This document shows, piece after piece, positions 20,906 through 32,929 of a stretch of 64,000 bases of DNA; position 1 is the first letter of the stretch; each line of letters begins with the position of its first letter. This DNA is from Lunularia cruciata. Lineage: Eukaryota; Streptophyta; Marchantiopsida; Lunulariales; Lunulariaceae. Both the position numbers and the translations under genes were made by a program. The stretch is from contig OX419759.1 of NCBI GenBank assembly GCA_948567375.1, positions 42,436,593 to 42,500,592 on the forward strand. The letters run 5' to 3'. The notes beneath the pieces were generated by a model. That model was not told the DNA's origin and searched no databases. It saw only the letters and a program-made list of their open reading frames with translations.

Positions 20906-22766
20906 TGTCGAATTCGTAGCTAGAAGCACCTGCTGCGCTGGACTATTCTCAAAACCAATTTGCCTCGTACCCAGAAGTACATGGTTCTTAATAATGATAT
21001 CACACTTTTCATATATAGAATCCAGAAGAAAACACTGTCAAAGAGTACACAAAGAAGGAAGAATAATAAGATCTGGGTGGGTTTCCGTTTACTGCTTCTT
21101 CCTTCTCTTTAAAATGGCTATAAATTCAACAAGTTTTGTAAGTGAAATTCTATTTGCAATGAAGATGAAACAGATCAAATGTATTCGTTGGATACTTCTT
21201 TTAAGATGTAAAGACATATTTGCTTAATCGGTGATCAAACTCAAAACCAAGACTTTTACCGAAGCTGCAAGGAACAAACCCTAAAAGGAATAAAGATAAA
21301 AGTAACATGAGTGTGTTATCAGTGTGAAAATTGTAAGCAACCAAATTTTGTCCGAGTCAATGAGAGCCAAAGACAAGGCCCAGGATTAGAAGGGGAGGGT
21401 GGCCCAGGTTATCTGCGTAAGGGGTCACTGAGGTCACTTATCCCTCGCGAACACCTTTGTCGAAGAATCTTCCGAATCGAAGAGCAACGTTGTACTAAAC
21501 GGCGGAAAGAATGAGACTGTCAGAGAATGAGAAAGTCCTACAGTACAAGCTTGTCACCACTGTAATAACAACGTAAAACGCGTCGAAAGGGTCTTACGAA
21601 GAAGGCAACGAATTTTACTCTATTGTGGGTATTTCTGGGTCGTACTGGCTTTCAGAATTGCAGCGTTCAATCGCTCGTGTGAGTAACACTACTGTTGTAG
21701 GGAGTCTCCGGGTGGACCTCCACAGTGGGAGGTGGCTGCTGACACTCTATCGTAACTGGCCCTATATCTAGTCAAAGGATGGTGAATTCTCCTACCCCAT
21801 GGAAATTTCTGATGAAAACCACCAGCTTGCGGACCCCGCCTGTGCGTTGTCGCTTCATGCGTGCCAAAGTTGTTCACAGTGCCCCTGCTGTTTCGCTTTT
21901 ATCCCTAGGAAGTCAGAGGGCCCGTATTACCCGCCTATCTGAAAGGGACCTAGCAATAGGTAAGCTCCGACTTCCAGTTCAATAGGCATTGTCTCTTAGA
22001 GTTACCTCTCACTCGTTCACGTCTAATACTTATAATGGAGACCTCCCAAGAGCAAATTATATCTCAGGCGTTTCTTCTCTTTCATTACTTAGTCACGTGC
22101 CTTCTTCAAGGGGGTCGATCGAACTAAGCTAAGCTCGTCACTCGCTACTTCTCTTTCTAAAACGGAATACAAAGCGTCTGTCATGCATTGGCGCTAAATA
22201 AATTTCGAACGCCTCAAACCTTTCAGTGTTCAACCTCGCGATTGGATCTGTTTCCCAAGCAGCCATTGAACGACCAGGGTCCAAAATTCGACTGTTTGTC
22301 ACCACGATTTTACTCTCTGTTCTCGTTTGAACTCAACTCTGTTTACGCTGTCATTTCAGGCTTCGTAGCTGCCTGAAGTGATTACGGATACGGCAAGTGT
22401 TCAAATGACGCTCTTAACAGGAACTCAAAGAGGATTCAGTTCACACTCAACTCTGCCTCTCTTGGATATTACATGGATTTTGGAAGCAAATGCAGCACCA
22501 GAGCATCAGAAGAGAGAAGCCACTAGCAATCTGTTGAGAACTGAGTATCTCCGTTCCGGTAACAGTGCAGTCGAGACATCTCTTCCAGAACGACAACGGT
22601 GCTCATGATCTTACAAGTATAGACTCCAATTTAGGCAAAGAGGATCTTTTTTCTCCAGCTATAGAAAAGGGTAGCTCTGCTATGCTCTGCTGGACATAGT
22701 GATGTTAAGGCCAGAAGCTCGGAGAATGCGTTCGACAACGAGTGTGATTCAAATCTTGAGATTTCC
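20906..22766 (+). other. Low-copy spacer; possible weak LBD-like relic at 21779-21985
   Basis: Mostly unassigned CG-containing sequence. At 21779 a 68-codon frame starts MVNSPTPWKF and contains RTPPVRCRFMRAK, which lines up loosely with RSPCAACRLMRRK of the LBD gene, including CR.MR.K, over a similar length. The four zinc-binding Cys are not preserved, so this could be chance. Frames at 22188-22376 and 22378-22608 precede the EF-hand remnant and might include its N-terminal part, but I cannot show this. Confidence 0.25.
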
Positions 22767-23202
22767 GAGATGAGGAAAGTGTTCCATAAATTCGACGAGA
22801 ATCAAGACGGCTTGATTTGCTCAGATGATTTACGTCACTTCATGGTCGATTAGGGTCGAAATGTCTGAAGAAGAAGCAGATTCTATGCTGGGAACGGTAG
22901 ATCACAACGGCGACGGCAAAGTTGTCTTTGAGGAGTTTTGTACCCTATATCAATCTTTCGTTGAAGGCAAAATTCATGCACAGAGGATGAACTGCAAACA
23001 GCTGACGAGGAGACAATATTAGAAGCATTTAGAGTGTTCGATAAGAACGGCGATGGATTTATCACAAGTAAAGAACTGCAAACTATTCTATTGGAAATGG
23101 GGATGTCCGAAGGCAAGAGCTTGAGTCGATGCTGATGGTAACTGCGTGATCGACATCACGGAGTTCAAGCAGATGTTATCCACGGACTTTTTCCAAACTT
23201 GA
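22767..23202 (+). pseudogene. Calmodulin-like (CML) EF-hand protein, frameshifted
   Basis: CML proteins bind calcium through EF-hand loops and act as calcium sensors. Four EF-hand remnants are visible in order: MRKVFHKFDENQDGLI (loop 1), TVDHNGDGKVVFEEF (loop 2, canonical 12 residues ending in Glu), EAFRVFDKNGDGFITSKEL (loop 3, canonical), and a damaged loop 4 (NCVIDITEFKQML) before a TGA at 23200-23202. Loop 1 ends in Asp rather than Glu. Frame changes occur between loops 1 and 2 (with a TAG), between 2 and 3, and in loop 4, where part of the loop is missing. It cannot make a full protein as it stands. Confidence 0.85.
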
Positions 23203-25496
23203 GTCAAGACACAATCATGTACAAAGTACATATACAAAATGAGGATGCTAATGGTACAAAGTACCATTAACCCAAGTTCACCTTCTTATTGGGTATTCCA
23301 ACGAATCTTGATGTCGAGCTTCATTGCCCGGCCAGTTCGTGGCGGATATCAAAATTTCGCCATTAGTCGATGTATTGCTAGATGATCATGGTGCACACGA
23401 AATGTTTAATATTTGAAACGAAGAGATATATCAGACTTGTAGCTAAAGTTAGGAATCATCAAGACGTTAAAACTATATGGACATATCAAACACGAGAGAA
23501 ATTTATGATCTCACTGCATTCCGAGCATGGAAATGATAAAAGAGCTAATTCGAATCGAAACATGATTGTTTTACTCGACCTTGTAGATAGCTGTTGTGAA
23601 ATTTAATCCTCCAAATTAGCTATTGCTCGACGGAAAGCCTATTGGAATTGATCTCATCCATTTATAATACTTCCATTCATGAATCGAGGAAGTTTTCTTG
23701 ATTTGGTTGAACATGCCTTCCTTGTCTCTGCAAGGATATTAACTTTTATGAAATGGTGAAGTTATCCATAACCTTTTGAATCAAATTTTATAGTTCATCT
23801 GGACCGTTTGAAAATGAACGACGAAAGGAAATAGAGGTAAAACTGTCCCTCTCATATCAGCAGTTCTTTATTGCTATTTTGTTCTTAGCAGTTTTACCTA
23901 AGACTAGGGAAACATTTCTTCCATCTACTTTTCTGAGACTAACTAGATTCAAAGCTCGAAATGTCCGTGCGTACTAGAATCAAGTAGTTCAGAAATGGTA
24001 TCGACACTCCAAATGAGTCAAAATCTCAAAAGAATGCGAATTTCAAACCATATACTTCTTTTCAGATCGGACATTCCTCCTTTTGAGTAGCGCCTGCTGG
24101 TTGAAGATTCCATACGCAGACTTTCCCACACGTTCAGCTGGCTTCACTTTAGGACCCTGCAGGATTGAACGTGCTATACCCAGTCTTCTCTTTAAGCCAG
24201 ACACAAGGAATCTAGCAGAACAGCGCAACTCTTTAGTCTGCATGAAATTCACCCAATCTGGCAAATTAAAATGGAATTCTCACAATTTTTAGAAGGGCTC
24301 AGAAGAAGCAAGTGCAACGAGATATCTAGTCAGCAGTCAGATGTATTCGCCTTATTTCTAACTCACGTTCTCACTGGGAGTGTTGTCTTGAAATTGCCCC
24401 TTGAAGATGTCGATGATGCACGTTGGATCCTGAAGGTGACTCATTTTATGTGGAACTTCAGTCGTATTCGCGCTGAAAAATTCAATGGCGGGACTTGCCA
24501 TGTGCAGTCCTCTCTTTATGGTGGAGTCAAAGAGCCGGAGAAGAAGAGCTAGACTTCTTAGCCTGTATGCAATCACAAAAAGTATTTACCATATCAGAAT
24601 CAAAATCTCACTGATTGCTCAACTTCAAATCGTCGAGTAAGTACGCATAGATTGATGTCCAGGATGGCTCGATAAGAAGCGAAGTGCTGTCCCTATAGCT
24701 ATTAAGGACTATTATGCTGTTTCCACTTCATCTGTTAGTGAGTATTTTAGTAGTGAGATGTTGACCCGTTTTCGTCTTTTTCTTTTGGTTCAGAATCACG
24801 TTGATATACTAATATTTTATTTTATTTTTTTCCTTCACACCTCAAGTCACTATAAGCCTGGGTATATCCTATACCGTCGATGTCTTTTTCTTCCATAGTC
24901 AAAATATTCAAAGAAATACTGTAGCTGCTTGGTTGAATTTGAAGGTGGCTGATGCTTTTGAAGTTAGGGTTCTTCTAAGGCCTCGATTATGTTTAGCTAA
25001 GCTTTGAAATTAGAAATCTGTATTCAAAGATATCCATATCTAGGAATCTAGAATCACTCAATATTTCTGGGAAAATTCATTGAAAGATGCTCAGATGTTT
25101 ATTGAACTTTAACCCAACTTGATGTAACAGATTACAGTTGAGAACTAGATAGGCACTGGAATGTCCAGACTGATTGTCTGAACTTGCACATCAGCTATCA
25201 TCATCAGTTTGCATCAATTGAACGTTGATGCAAACTCCTTGTACCCGTTATGTTGCGGAACTCCAGGTGCACACAGCGCTCCATTTATGTCTTCAGAAAC
25301 AGGATGGATCTTCCAGATAAATTGTCCGAAAGTAGATCGAAAGACTTGAACTGTGATCCCCCAACAATAATTTGCATTTGCTAGGGATAAATCTAACATG
25401 CATAGCTGAAATCCAATCCTGCCTTGCAATCTTATTGCATCTGTCGGAGAACATCACTGAACTGCTAGTATGCTGGCCCTAACATTAGACCGCTCC
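23203..25496. other. Spacer between inverted arms, no gene recognised
   Basis: Short frames (23382-23606, 24043-24292, 24271-24552, 25214-25429) overlap on both strands and match nothing I know. CG dinucleotides are present and no retroelement motif is seen. Confidence 0.45.
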
Positions 25497-28400
25497 ATCG
25501 CTACAGGATTGTGCAAAACGAATGGACTTTCTCGTTTGCACAATTCTGTCCCATGCCCTTCTTTGGGTGGTAGCTCTTCAAATGGTTATCGCTTTAGTGA
25601 GTTTATAACATTAAAACTCAGCCCATTAATACTTTGTTCCATGATTTCTATGTAAAATTGTACCCTATACAAAAAGGGAAAGCTCTTGCTTAGATTTCAG
25701 GACGGATAAGTCACAAGTTACATCCGCAAAATAGGATATACCATCATTGTAGAGGAACATTTCTAAACTGAAGAAGGTCTTCGATTCAATGAATGGGGTA
25801 TCCAATAGTCTTGCACTTGAGACCTATCAGGCGTTGTACAATCCAGAATGATTCCAATTCTGTAAGTGTGCATTACTATTCACAGCTACAGAAACTCTCC
25901 GATTCTTTAGGACCAGTTCATTTCTTTCTTACGAACACTAACAAGAGAACTTGAGCCATGATTCTTTAGTCCTCGTCATGATTAGCAGAACAGACATTGG
26001 ACAACAGATGACCAAACAGGGGTACAAGCATTTGTTGCAAGGAAATTGTGCAGAATTCAGAAGAACTGAGAGCAACCTCTTCACTCCGTACTAGCTTACC
26101 CAATTGGAGAAACTGGTAGGACATGGAGTAGAGCGCACAACAAAGATGAGAGATTAGTGGGAGTGTTACACTGGTTAACAATTAGTAGAGAGGAGGCCAC
26201 CGCCAACCGACGGTCGATCCACGCTGCACAAAGGCGAATAGGGTATGTGAATCGACACCCTAGATGTCGCACATTCGTCATTCATTAGCTGGAGAAATAA
26301 CCAATCGTGTAGGTTGGTTTTTTCTACAACTAATGAATGGTTGACAGGTCCGTTCTATTCTTAGGATTGTAAAGGACCTCCATTCTCCCACTGCCTGAAT
26401 CTGAATGAACCGGTCCTCCGAGCTCAAATCCAACATAATACTTTCCTATTTAGGACTGTCCTCTTCTTACTGAGGTAATACCTTCATTCATTTTGCATCA
26501 AATATGGTGAGGTCATTAATACCATCATTATTAACTGATGGCCAATTGGAATACCTTCCTGCATTTTCCATCAAACATAGTCCGCTCATAAATAACATCA
26601 TGACTAACTGATGGCAAGTTTCTGATGTACCAATGAGATTTCGACGTACCTATCTTTGTGAAAGAGTTGCATGCAGTTCTCCACTCCTAGGTCCCAACGT
26701 TCTTCCTCTACGGATACGACTATCGTGTAAAACAAAAGAAACTCTATTCCGCCACTATCTGGATGCATAACCGGCACCCCGAGCTAGATCTTATTCCAAG
26801 TTAAGACTTCCCTCTTCAGCGACCGCTGCAATAACTAACCATCTAGCTTGTGACAGAAAGCAGGACGTGGACTCCAAGTTTAGGCAGAATCCTGGCAGCA
26901 AGTTCTTCATTTCTGTGGTATCTGCGTACTCTTTGCTTTTCGTTTAAGAAGTGTTTCCCGAGCCATCCGAATACATTGGTATCGAAGAGAATCAGATGTC
27001 GCGTTTTCAGGTTTGGAAACGGAGCAGAACCTTCCTATGTAATTGAAGGGAATATGCTTTTAGAATGTAATCATTGAAGCAAGAACACTGTTATGCTCCC
27101 ATTTCTTCCGCGTCGTCTGCATCTGTTCTGCTCATCCATGTTATAAGCTTCCACGGCCGTTCTCCGTCTCCATCAGGATATGGTAGGGAAATCATCTTTT
27201 CGCTTTTCAGACTGTCGGGGGTTAATGAGGCACTCTATTCGCTCCAACACGCAGTCGCACGATAGAAACTGGCGTAGATGTTGATCTGAACCTTCGACCT
27301 GATTCAAACGAGATTTCAAACCTTAGACGAAACAGCAATTGTTTATCGATCTAACTTTTAATGTTTTGTAGTCCTTCAAACTAAAATAAAATTTATACAT
27401 TTTATGCGTCCTAGGCCGACCTGGTGGAGCGTACACTTAATTAGGCAAATCTGGAGCTCAAGCAAGAGCTACCATTTACGAATGTTATTTAATTAATGTA
27501 CATATACACCCTGAGCAAATCTCATTTCGAGCAACGAGGTATATTATTCTGGTTGCAGAAGACGTTCAGGCACTGACAGTCACACAAGTGTGAACTATCA
27601 ACCTTGAGAACATTCAACAAAATCCAATGTCAGATTGATGTTAAATCCGATGACAATAAGATTGTGATATGGATCCGATTAATTTCATCTTCCTTTCAGG
27701 CTCTTTATCTTTTACCAAATCTTATAATATCAGTCTACAATCTTCAACGGAAAAGATATATCATTGGTATTATGACGTGTTGCACGTCGGCTTTATGAAA
27801 TCTTTGGGTTTCGGCGCCAGGTTTAGTATGATACTTGTAATATCGCCTTTGAAGAATCTGTTATGAAAGGATATGATCAGGTTAGAATTCTAAATCTTTT
27901 GGAAATGGTATACTACACATGATGCAGGCTGAGAAGGGCAAAAAATTGTCAGGAGATTACTAAGGTAAGAGAAGAAGTTGATCATGAGAAGGCCGGCTGT
28001 CGAGATCATGAGGAGAAGACTGCAAAATGGAGAACAATCTAAAAGGAGAGATGTGCGAAGCATGATGCGGAGATAAGGAGAGCACAAGCAGAGGTAAGAA
28101 CCCTTATGCTTGGGATACATTAACGGAGGAAGAGTGACATAGAACCTTGAGATAAAGAGATCACAAAGATGAAGGGAGACCTTGAAAAAGTGCACCTGGG
28201 GCCAAGGCCTATTGCTGCATCTGGAGCCACTTCCCTTCTGTACTCTCATCCATACTTTTGAGTACCATAACAATCTTGGCTCCCACAGAAGGTCCAGTAT
28301 CGTTTCACAACTTGCAATGTTGTTCTCCCAATTTATGGGGACTTATCTGACTCATCTTTTCCTCTAGTAGATCATAAATTGTAAACTCCCTTTTTGGAAT

Positions 28401-30260
28401 TGAAGGCTCATCCTCTCCCACCAATTCCATCACATCCATTATACAAGTAGCCTCTGGCCGGTGACCTTGTTGTTGTAACTTTGGGGATTTGGTGCTACTT
28501 GTGCCGGCATTTTTGTTTCCTTCTTTTGTCAATAATATCCTTCCCCTCACTCCACCCTTGACAGAGTATCTGTGGGTTAGTCCAGGCCCATAGTGGGGAA
28601 TACATGATGCTATGGGAGGAAGGGGAGCAATGGTACAATCCTTGCACGACAGGACATTTACTTGGCTTGGGGAGGAATTGTAGTCAAGATTCCCATAGCT
28701 GCTCTTAATTCCACTAGGAATCTCCCATAGACACTTACCCTCAAGGACAGCTTGAGGGTCTGTCACCCACTTCTGCCTCCGTGGTATGTCACTTAGTAAT
28801 TAGGTAACACATTTCAAGGGTAGTTTGCAATACAACCTCTTGCTTACATGATTTGTGAGACGAGTAATCAAGGAGCACTGATTCATAACAAAAACCACAT
28901 AACTTTCAAGAGATGCACTTATTCATTCACATCATACACAAAGTTAGAATAGGACTTTTAAGGTTTTTATATTAAGCCTGGCCGCATCTTCATTGAGGTG
29001 TAGAGAAATGTTACAGTCCCATTGGGAAAAGGCCAACCAATTCCCATATTTACATTAATCAACCTCTACCTTGGATAAAAAGGAGGCATATATATCTACT
29101 TTCACAACTTTGTTAAGTCTCTCTTCTTCTTGGAGAATCATCCACTATCACTTATTTGGGCTCACAGATTGACCTCACATGAGGGGACATTCCCTTTAAA
29201 TAGTTGTGGTAAACCTAATTCCCTGTTTACCCTAATCACTGGACTAATTGAGGCAGCTACCTCTTTTGTAGCCCACGCCAAAAATATCAAGTGTCTCTCT
29301 TCCCTTAGATGTTTCTCTTCTAGATGTACACAACCTATCATGTCAATGCATTCCTGAAGCCTTAATTGTTCCTTACTTCTAACTACTACACATTTCCATA
29401 GTCTTGTAGTCTTTGTGTTATATATTGGCTCACAGATGTTTATTTCCCGCACATGATTCTTGCTCACAATTGGTACTCTCTTAAAAGTCCTTTTTTACCC
29501 CATGGCATAGCCCTCTCCTAAATTCATGTACTCTAGGCAAGCCTAAAAAGGAACATGAAATTTTACCACTTCTTCTTGTTTCTATTTACATGGAGGAAGA
29601 ATTTTGCACTAATTTGGTAGAAGGTCATGTAAGATCCCTCCTGGGATAATCCTTGAAGATGCATGGGATACCAAACATAGATGAACCTATCCATATGTAC
29701 CAACTCCAATGTCCTACCTAGGCGGCAACCCCACATGTTGCCTTGCTGTATGAGGTATATGAATTGGGTATTATACATATGATGTCAAAAGGGATTGAAT
29801 GTATTGTCTTCTTTAACTTCTTGTCAGCCCAGATATTGTGCTGCAATATACTGCAGATTAGAAGACTATTGGATCCTTGGTAGCATACCACAGATTCAAG
29901 CAACTCTCCAACATGTTCATAGTTTCCCGCACTCCTACAGGGCTGGTTTGCACAATGGGTCAACAATGTGGCTTCTTGCCATATGAGAAATGATGCATTT
30001 GTCTCAAACAGGGTATTTCAAAATCAAGTCTTTCACTGAGTTCCCGTCTAAGGCCTCAAGGAATGCCATCTAGAGGTGCTTGCAATTTGGTTGCCTCCAT
30101 ATTGAAGAGTGCGGGGTCAATTGGTGTGGGACCTTGGAAGCTAAGGGACAACCAACACAACAAGGTATTGCTTGGTACCATTAGTCTTGCATGGTCTTGG
30201 AAACAAATAGATACATGGGAGATTTGTTCATGCCTAAGTACATAACTAAATTTTCATGCG
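25497..30260 (-). repeat. Right arm of the inverted duplication, lacking the LBD gene
   Basis: In reverse this arm follows the left arm from family C sequence (30260-27890), through the LBD upstream region (27880-25995), then jumps straight to the LBD downstream flank (25994-25497). At the join, the left-arm CCAATG (ATG = LBD start codon) is followed by TCTGTTCTGCTAATC, which is left-arm 18641 onward. Thus 2,803 bp, holding all codons after ATG and 2.1 kb beyond, are absent. A second gap removes the counterpart of about 12883-13772. Confidence 0.85.
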
Positions 30261-30400
30261 CTACTACAGGAATTACAAGACTTCTTACTTGAATCCTCCA
30301 GTTTGGATGATAAACTATGGGAAGTCCTTTTACTATAGGCTTGCTTGATTGAATTATGTATGGGATGCTATGGGACAATTAAGACTACTCAAATCAACTT
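27890..30400 (-). mobile_element. Family C retroelement remnant, right arm
   Basis: The reverse of 10740-14090. Open pieces on the minus strand include 29162-29467 (MSKNHVREINICEPIYNTK, then VVVRSKEQLRLQE), 28305-28766 and 27890-28273. They correspond to left-arm frames but are kept in different open stretches, so both copies are decayed. On the plus strand, 30063-30245 (MPSRGACNLVASILKS) mirrors 10604-11020. No RT or integrase was recognised. Confidence 0.6.
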
Positions 30401-31129
30401 CCTCCTCACCATCTTGCTTCTTGTTGTAGCACTTGATCATACACAAGATAAGTGCATAGTATGTCAAAGAGTGCAGTAACAATAGGAAAAGATAGGAATA
30501 AAGACCTTCATTGGTAGTTGTGGAGTAGTTAGGTTTGGCAAGGACTCCACTAAGCCATAAAAGACACTTGGGACCAAAGTGGAGTAAGAGTACAAAATTG
30601 TATTTAAGGCTTTGGATTGATAATCATAGAGTCCACTTTTCCATGCAACTTTGTATTCAAAAGACTGTCTAATTTGATTAATCTAAATGTACTTAGTCTC
30701 CTAGCACCAAATGGCCTTGCACAAGTACTGGCGCAAATCATAAAGTAGAAGCTTGAATTGTTTGAATCCTATGGAGAGGGTTTAGAATTGGATTTTGAAG
30801 GTGTAGAGTAGCCCAACAATGGATCTGATCAGTCCCAAGTGCCACAAGTAGCAGGGAATAAAAACCAGAGATATTTGACTGCAAACAAGACTCCTTAGAT
30901 GGCATGTCTTCTAGGAAGGGTAGTACATATTGTCAAGAAACAAAAAACTCACACAAGAGAGAGAAGAGATAAACCAAGAGAATAATTAGGTAGGAGACAC
31001 TCCTACGATATAGACAGATCAAAGAATAATATAACACACACTGAGGGTATGGCCAAGAACCTAGTGCACCACATAGGTGGCGGCTTTCTAACTAACTTTG
31101 TAACAAGTATACTTAGTGGGAATGCAGTG
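30401..31129. other. Unassigned repeat-like sequence next to the copia relic
   Basis: No open frame of interest. From about 30900 it leads directly into the end of the copia pol on the minus strand, so part of it may be that element's 3' non-coding region or LTR. I could not place LTR ends. Confidence 0.35.
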
Positions 31130-32165
31130 CTATACAATTCAGTCTAACTCTGAGCTTGTTCACACCTCTAGAGAGCTTGGAGTCTCAGCACTCTCCCTCA
31201 AACTCATATCAATGCAATGTACATCTAACTGATCTTTGAACACATCAAATGTATCTCTAGGCAAAGCCATTGTAAAGATGTCAACTACCTACTCATCTGT
31301 ACCTACAAAAAAAATTCTATCTCTCTCTTGCTAGTACCTTTTCCCTAATGAAGTTATGTTGCACCTCAATGTGTTTTGTCCTAGCATGAAACACGGGATT
31401 ACTAACAAGTCTAATATTACTCTTGTTATCTACATAAGTAAGCATGAAACATGGGATTAATAGTAAGTCTATTATTACTCTTGTTATCTCCATAAATAAG
31501 CATGAAACATGGGATTAATAGTAAGTCTATTATTACTCTTGTTATCTACATAAATAACAATTGCACCATAGACATAAACACAAATGTCAGCAACTAACAT
31601 TTGAAGCCAAATTGCCTCACATCTTTGTACTCTGCCTTGCAACAAGACAAGGATACCAAAGCTTGCTTCTTTAAGGACTAGCTAATAGCTGCATTTCCCA
31701 AATTGAAAGCATAGCCACATGTGCACTGCCTACCTAAAGTAATCCTTGCCTAATCTGCATCTGTAAATCCACAAAATTGCACTCTTTTTGGCTACATAAT
31801 GAATTTCAAACTGTCTAGTAAACTTCATGTACTGCATAATCCTTCAAACTTAACCAAGATGTGACTATCAAGGAGTATGCATGAAATAACTCACAAGTCC
31901 CACAGCATAGCTCAAGTCTAGCCTAGTGATAGTGAGGAAGATCAAACTCCCTACCATCCATCTCTACATAACAAGATCCTCAAGCTGCTCCCCCTCAACA
32001 GGACTCAATTCAAATTCTGTTCTAAGGGTGTGGAGATTAAGTCTAGCCTTTTGTAACCTGCACATTAGAGTTGGAGATTCTAGCCCTACATACCCAAGTG
32101 GCTACACCATATACACCTTTTCTAGAAGATCTACATTCAAGAAGGTGTGATGACGCACCTTGGCC
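31130..32165 (-). pseudogene. Ty1/copia pol relic (end of RT and RNase H)
   Basis: Read from 32165 downward: LLEKVYMVQPLGYVG and CRLQKA (RT), then VGSLIFLTITRLDLSYAVGL and SYFMHTP (the conserved copia block after RT), then EASFGILVLLQGRVQRCEAIWLQ and YVDNKSN (RNase H), then SNPVFHARTKHIEVQHNFIR, VVDIFTMALPRDTF and the C-terminal HCIDMSLRESAE. Several stops, a deletion inside RT and a triplication in RNase H make it non-functional. The order matches copia-type elements, in which integrase lies before RT. Confidence 0.85.
31384..31557. repeat. Three tandem 58-bp units inside copia RNase H
   Basis: Units start at 31384, 31442 and 31500, each beginning gcatgaaacacgggatta or gcatgaaacatgggatta. 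The second and third differ by about one base; the first differs at several. As 58 is not a multiple of three, the expansion breaks the frame. Confidence 0.9.
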
Positions 32166-32929
32166 TAAAGTACAAATTATTTTTTTGGTTTTGGGTATAT
32201 TCTAACTAGAAAAATTATATGAATAAACCAAAAAATATATCATGATAAATAAATAAAAAATTTAGTAAACCAATAAGAGAAATTGGTCAGCCAAGACAAC
32301 CCTTGGCAAGGGAGCACTTTGCCCTAAACTTCTTCATCTTGGGAAGACCTTTGGCCAAAAATATCATTTGCCCTAGAAGCTCCTTGGCTTGAAGTGACCT
32401 GCATAAAGATGGCACCAACAGATCAACAACCACAATTAAGACTGTTCAATTGTGCTAATAACTCACATGTACAAGTAATGATGGCTCACTAAAGTGTACA
32501 CTTACCAAAAGGTTATAACGGTTGAACCAACAAGATAAATACTTGTTTGGGGCTTGGAACCTCTTTACTTCATAGGAAAAACCTCTTCACTTCATTTTAC
32601 AGATTCATCTAGGCAAGATCGGTCACGCTACCTTCTTCCTTGGTGAGAAAGTTCTGTCCAGTCCTTTGCGCTTCAAGATAGAGTGATTGTGAGAAAGGGA
32701 AGTGAAAGTTGAAAATCAGAGCAAGTGATGGTAAGAGGATAGAAAAGGAAGGAAGTAGCTTCTCCAAATGCACCACAAAGGATGCACATGGCTCCCAAGT
32801 TCATAAAAAAGTCCCTAGAAATAGTTAAGTGGGATTTGTAGTGTAGATAGAAGCTGGTTTGCAGCAAGAAGCTAAAATTCTTCCTTTGGAACTAGGAATT
32901 GAGTGATCATGCTATGTTGCATGAAACTC
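32166..32929. other. Unassigned sequence
   Basis: AT-rich start, then ordinary sequence with a short minus-strand frame (32673-32867) that I do not recognise. No clear TE motif. Confidence 0.4.
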
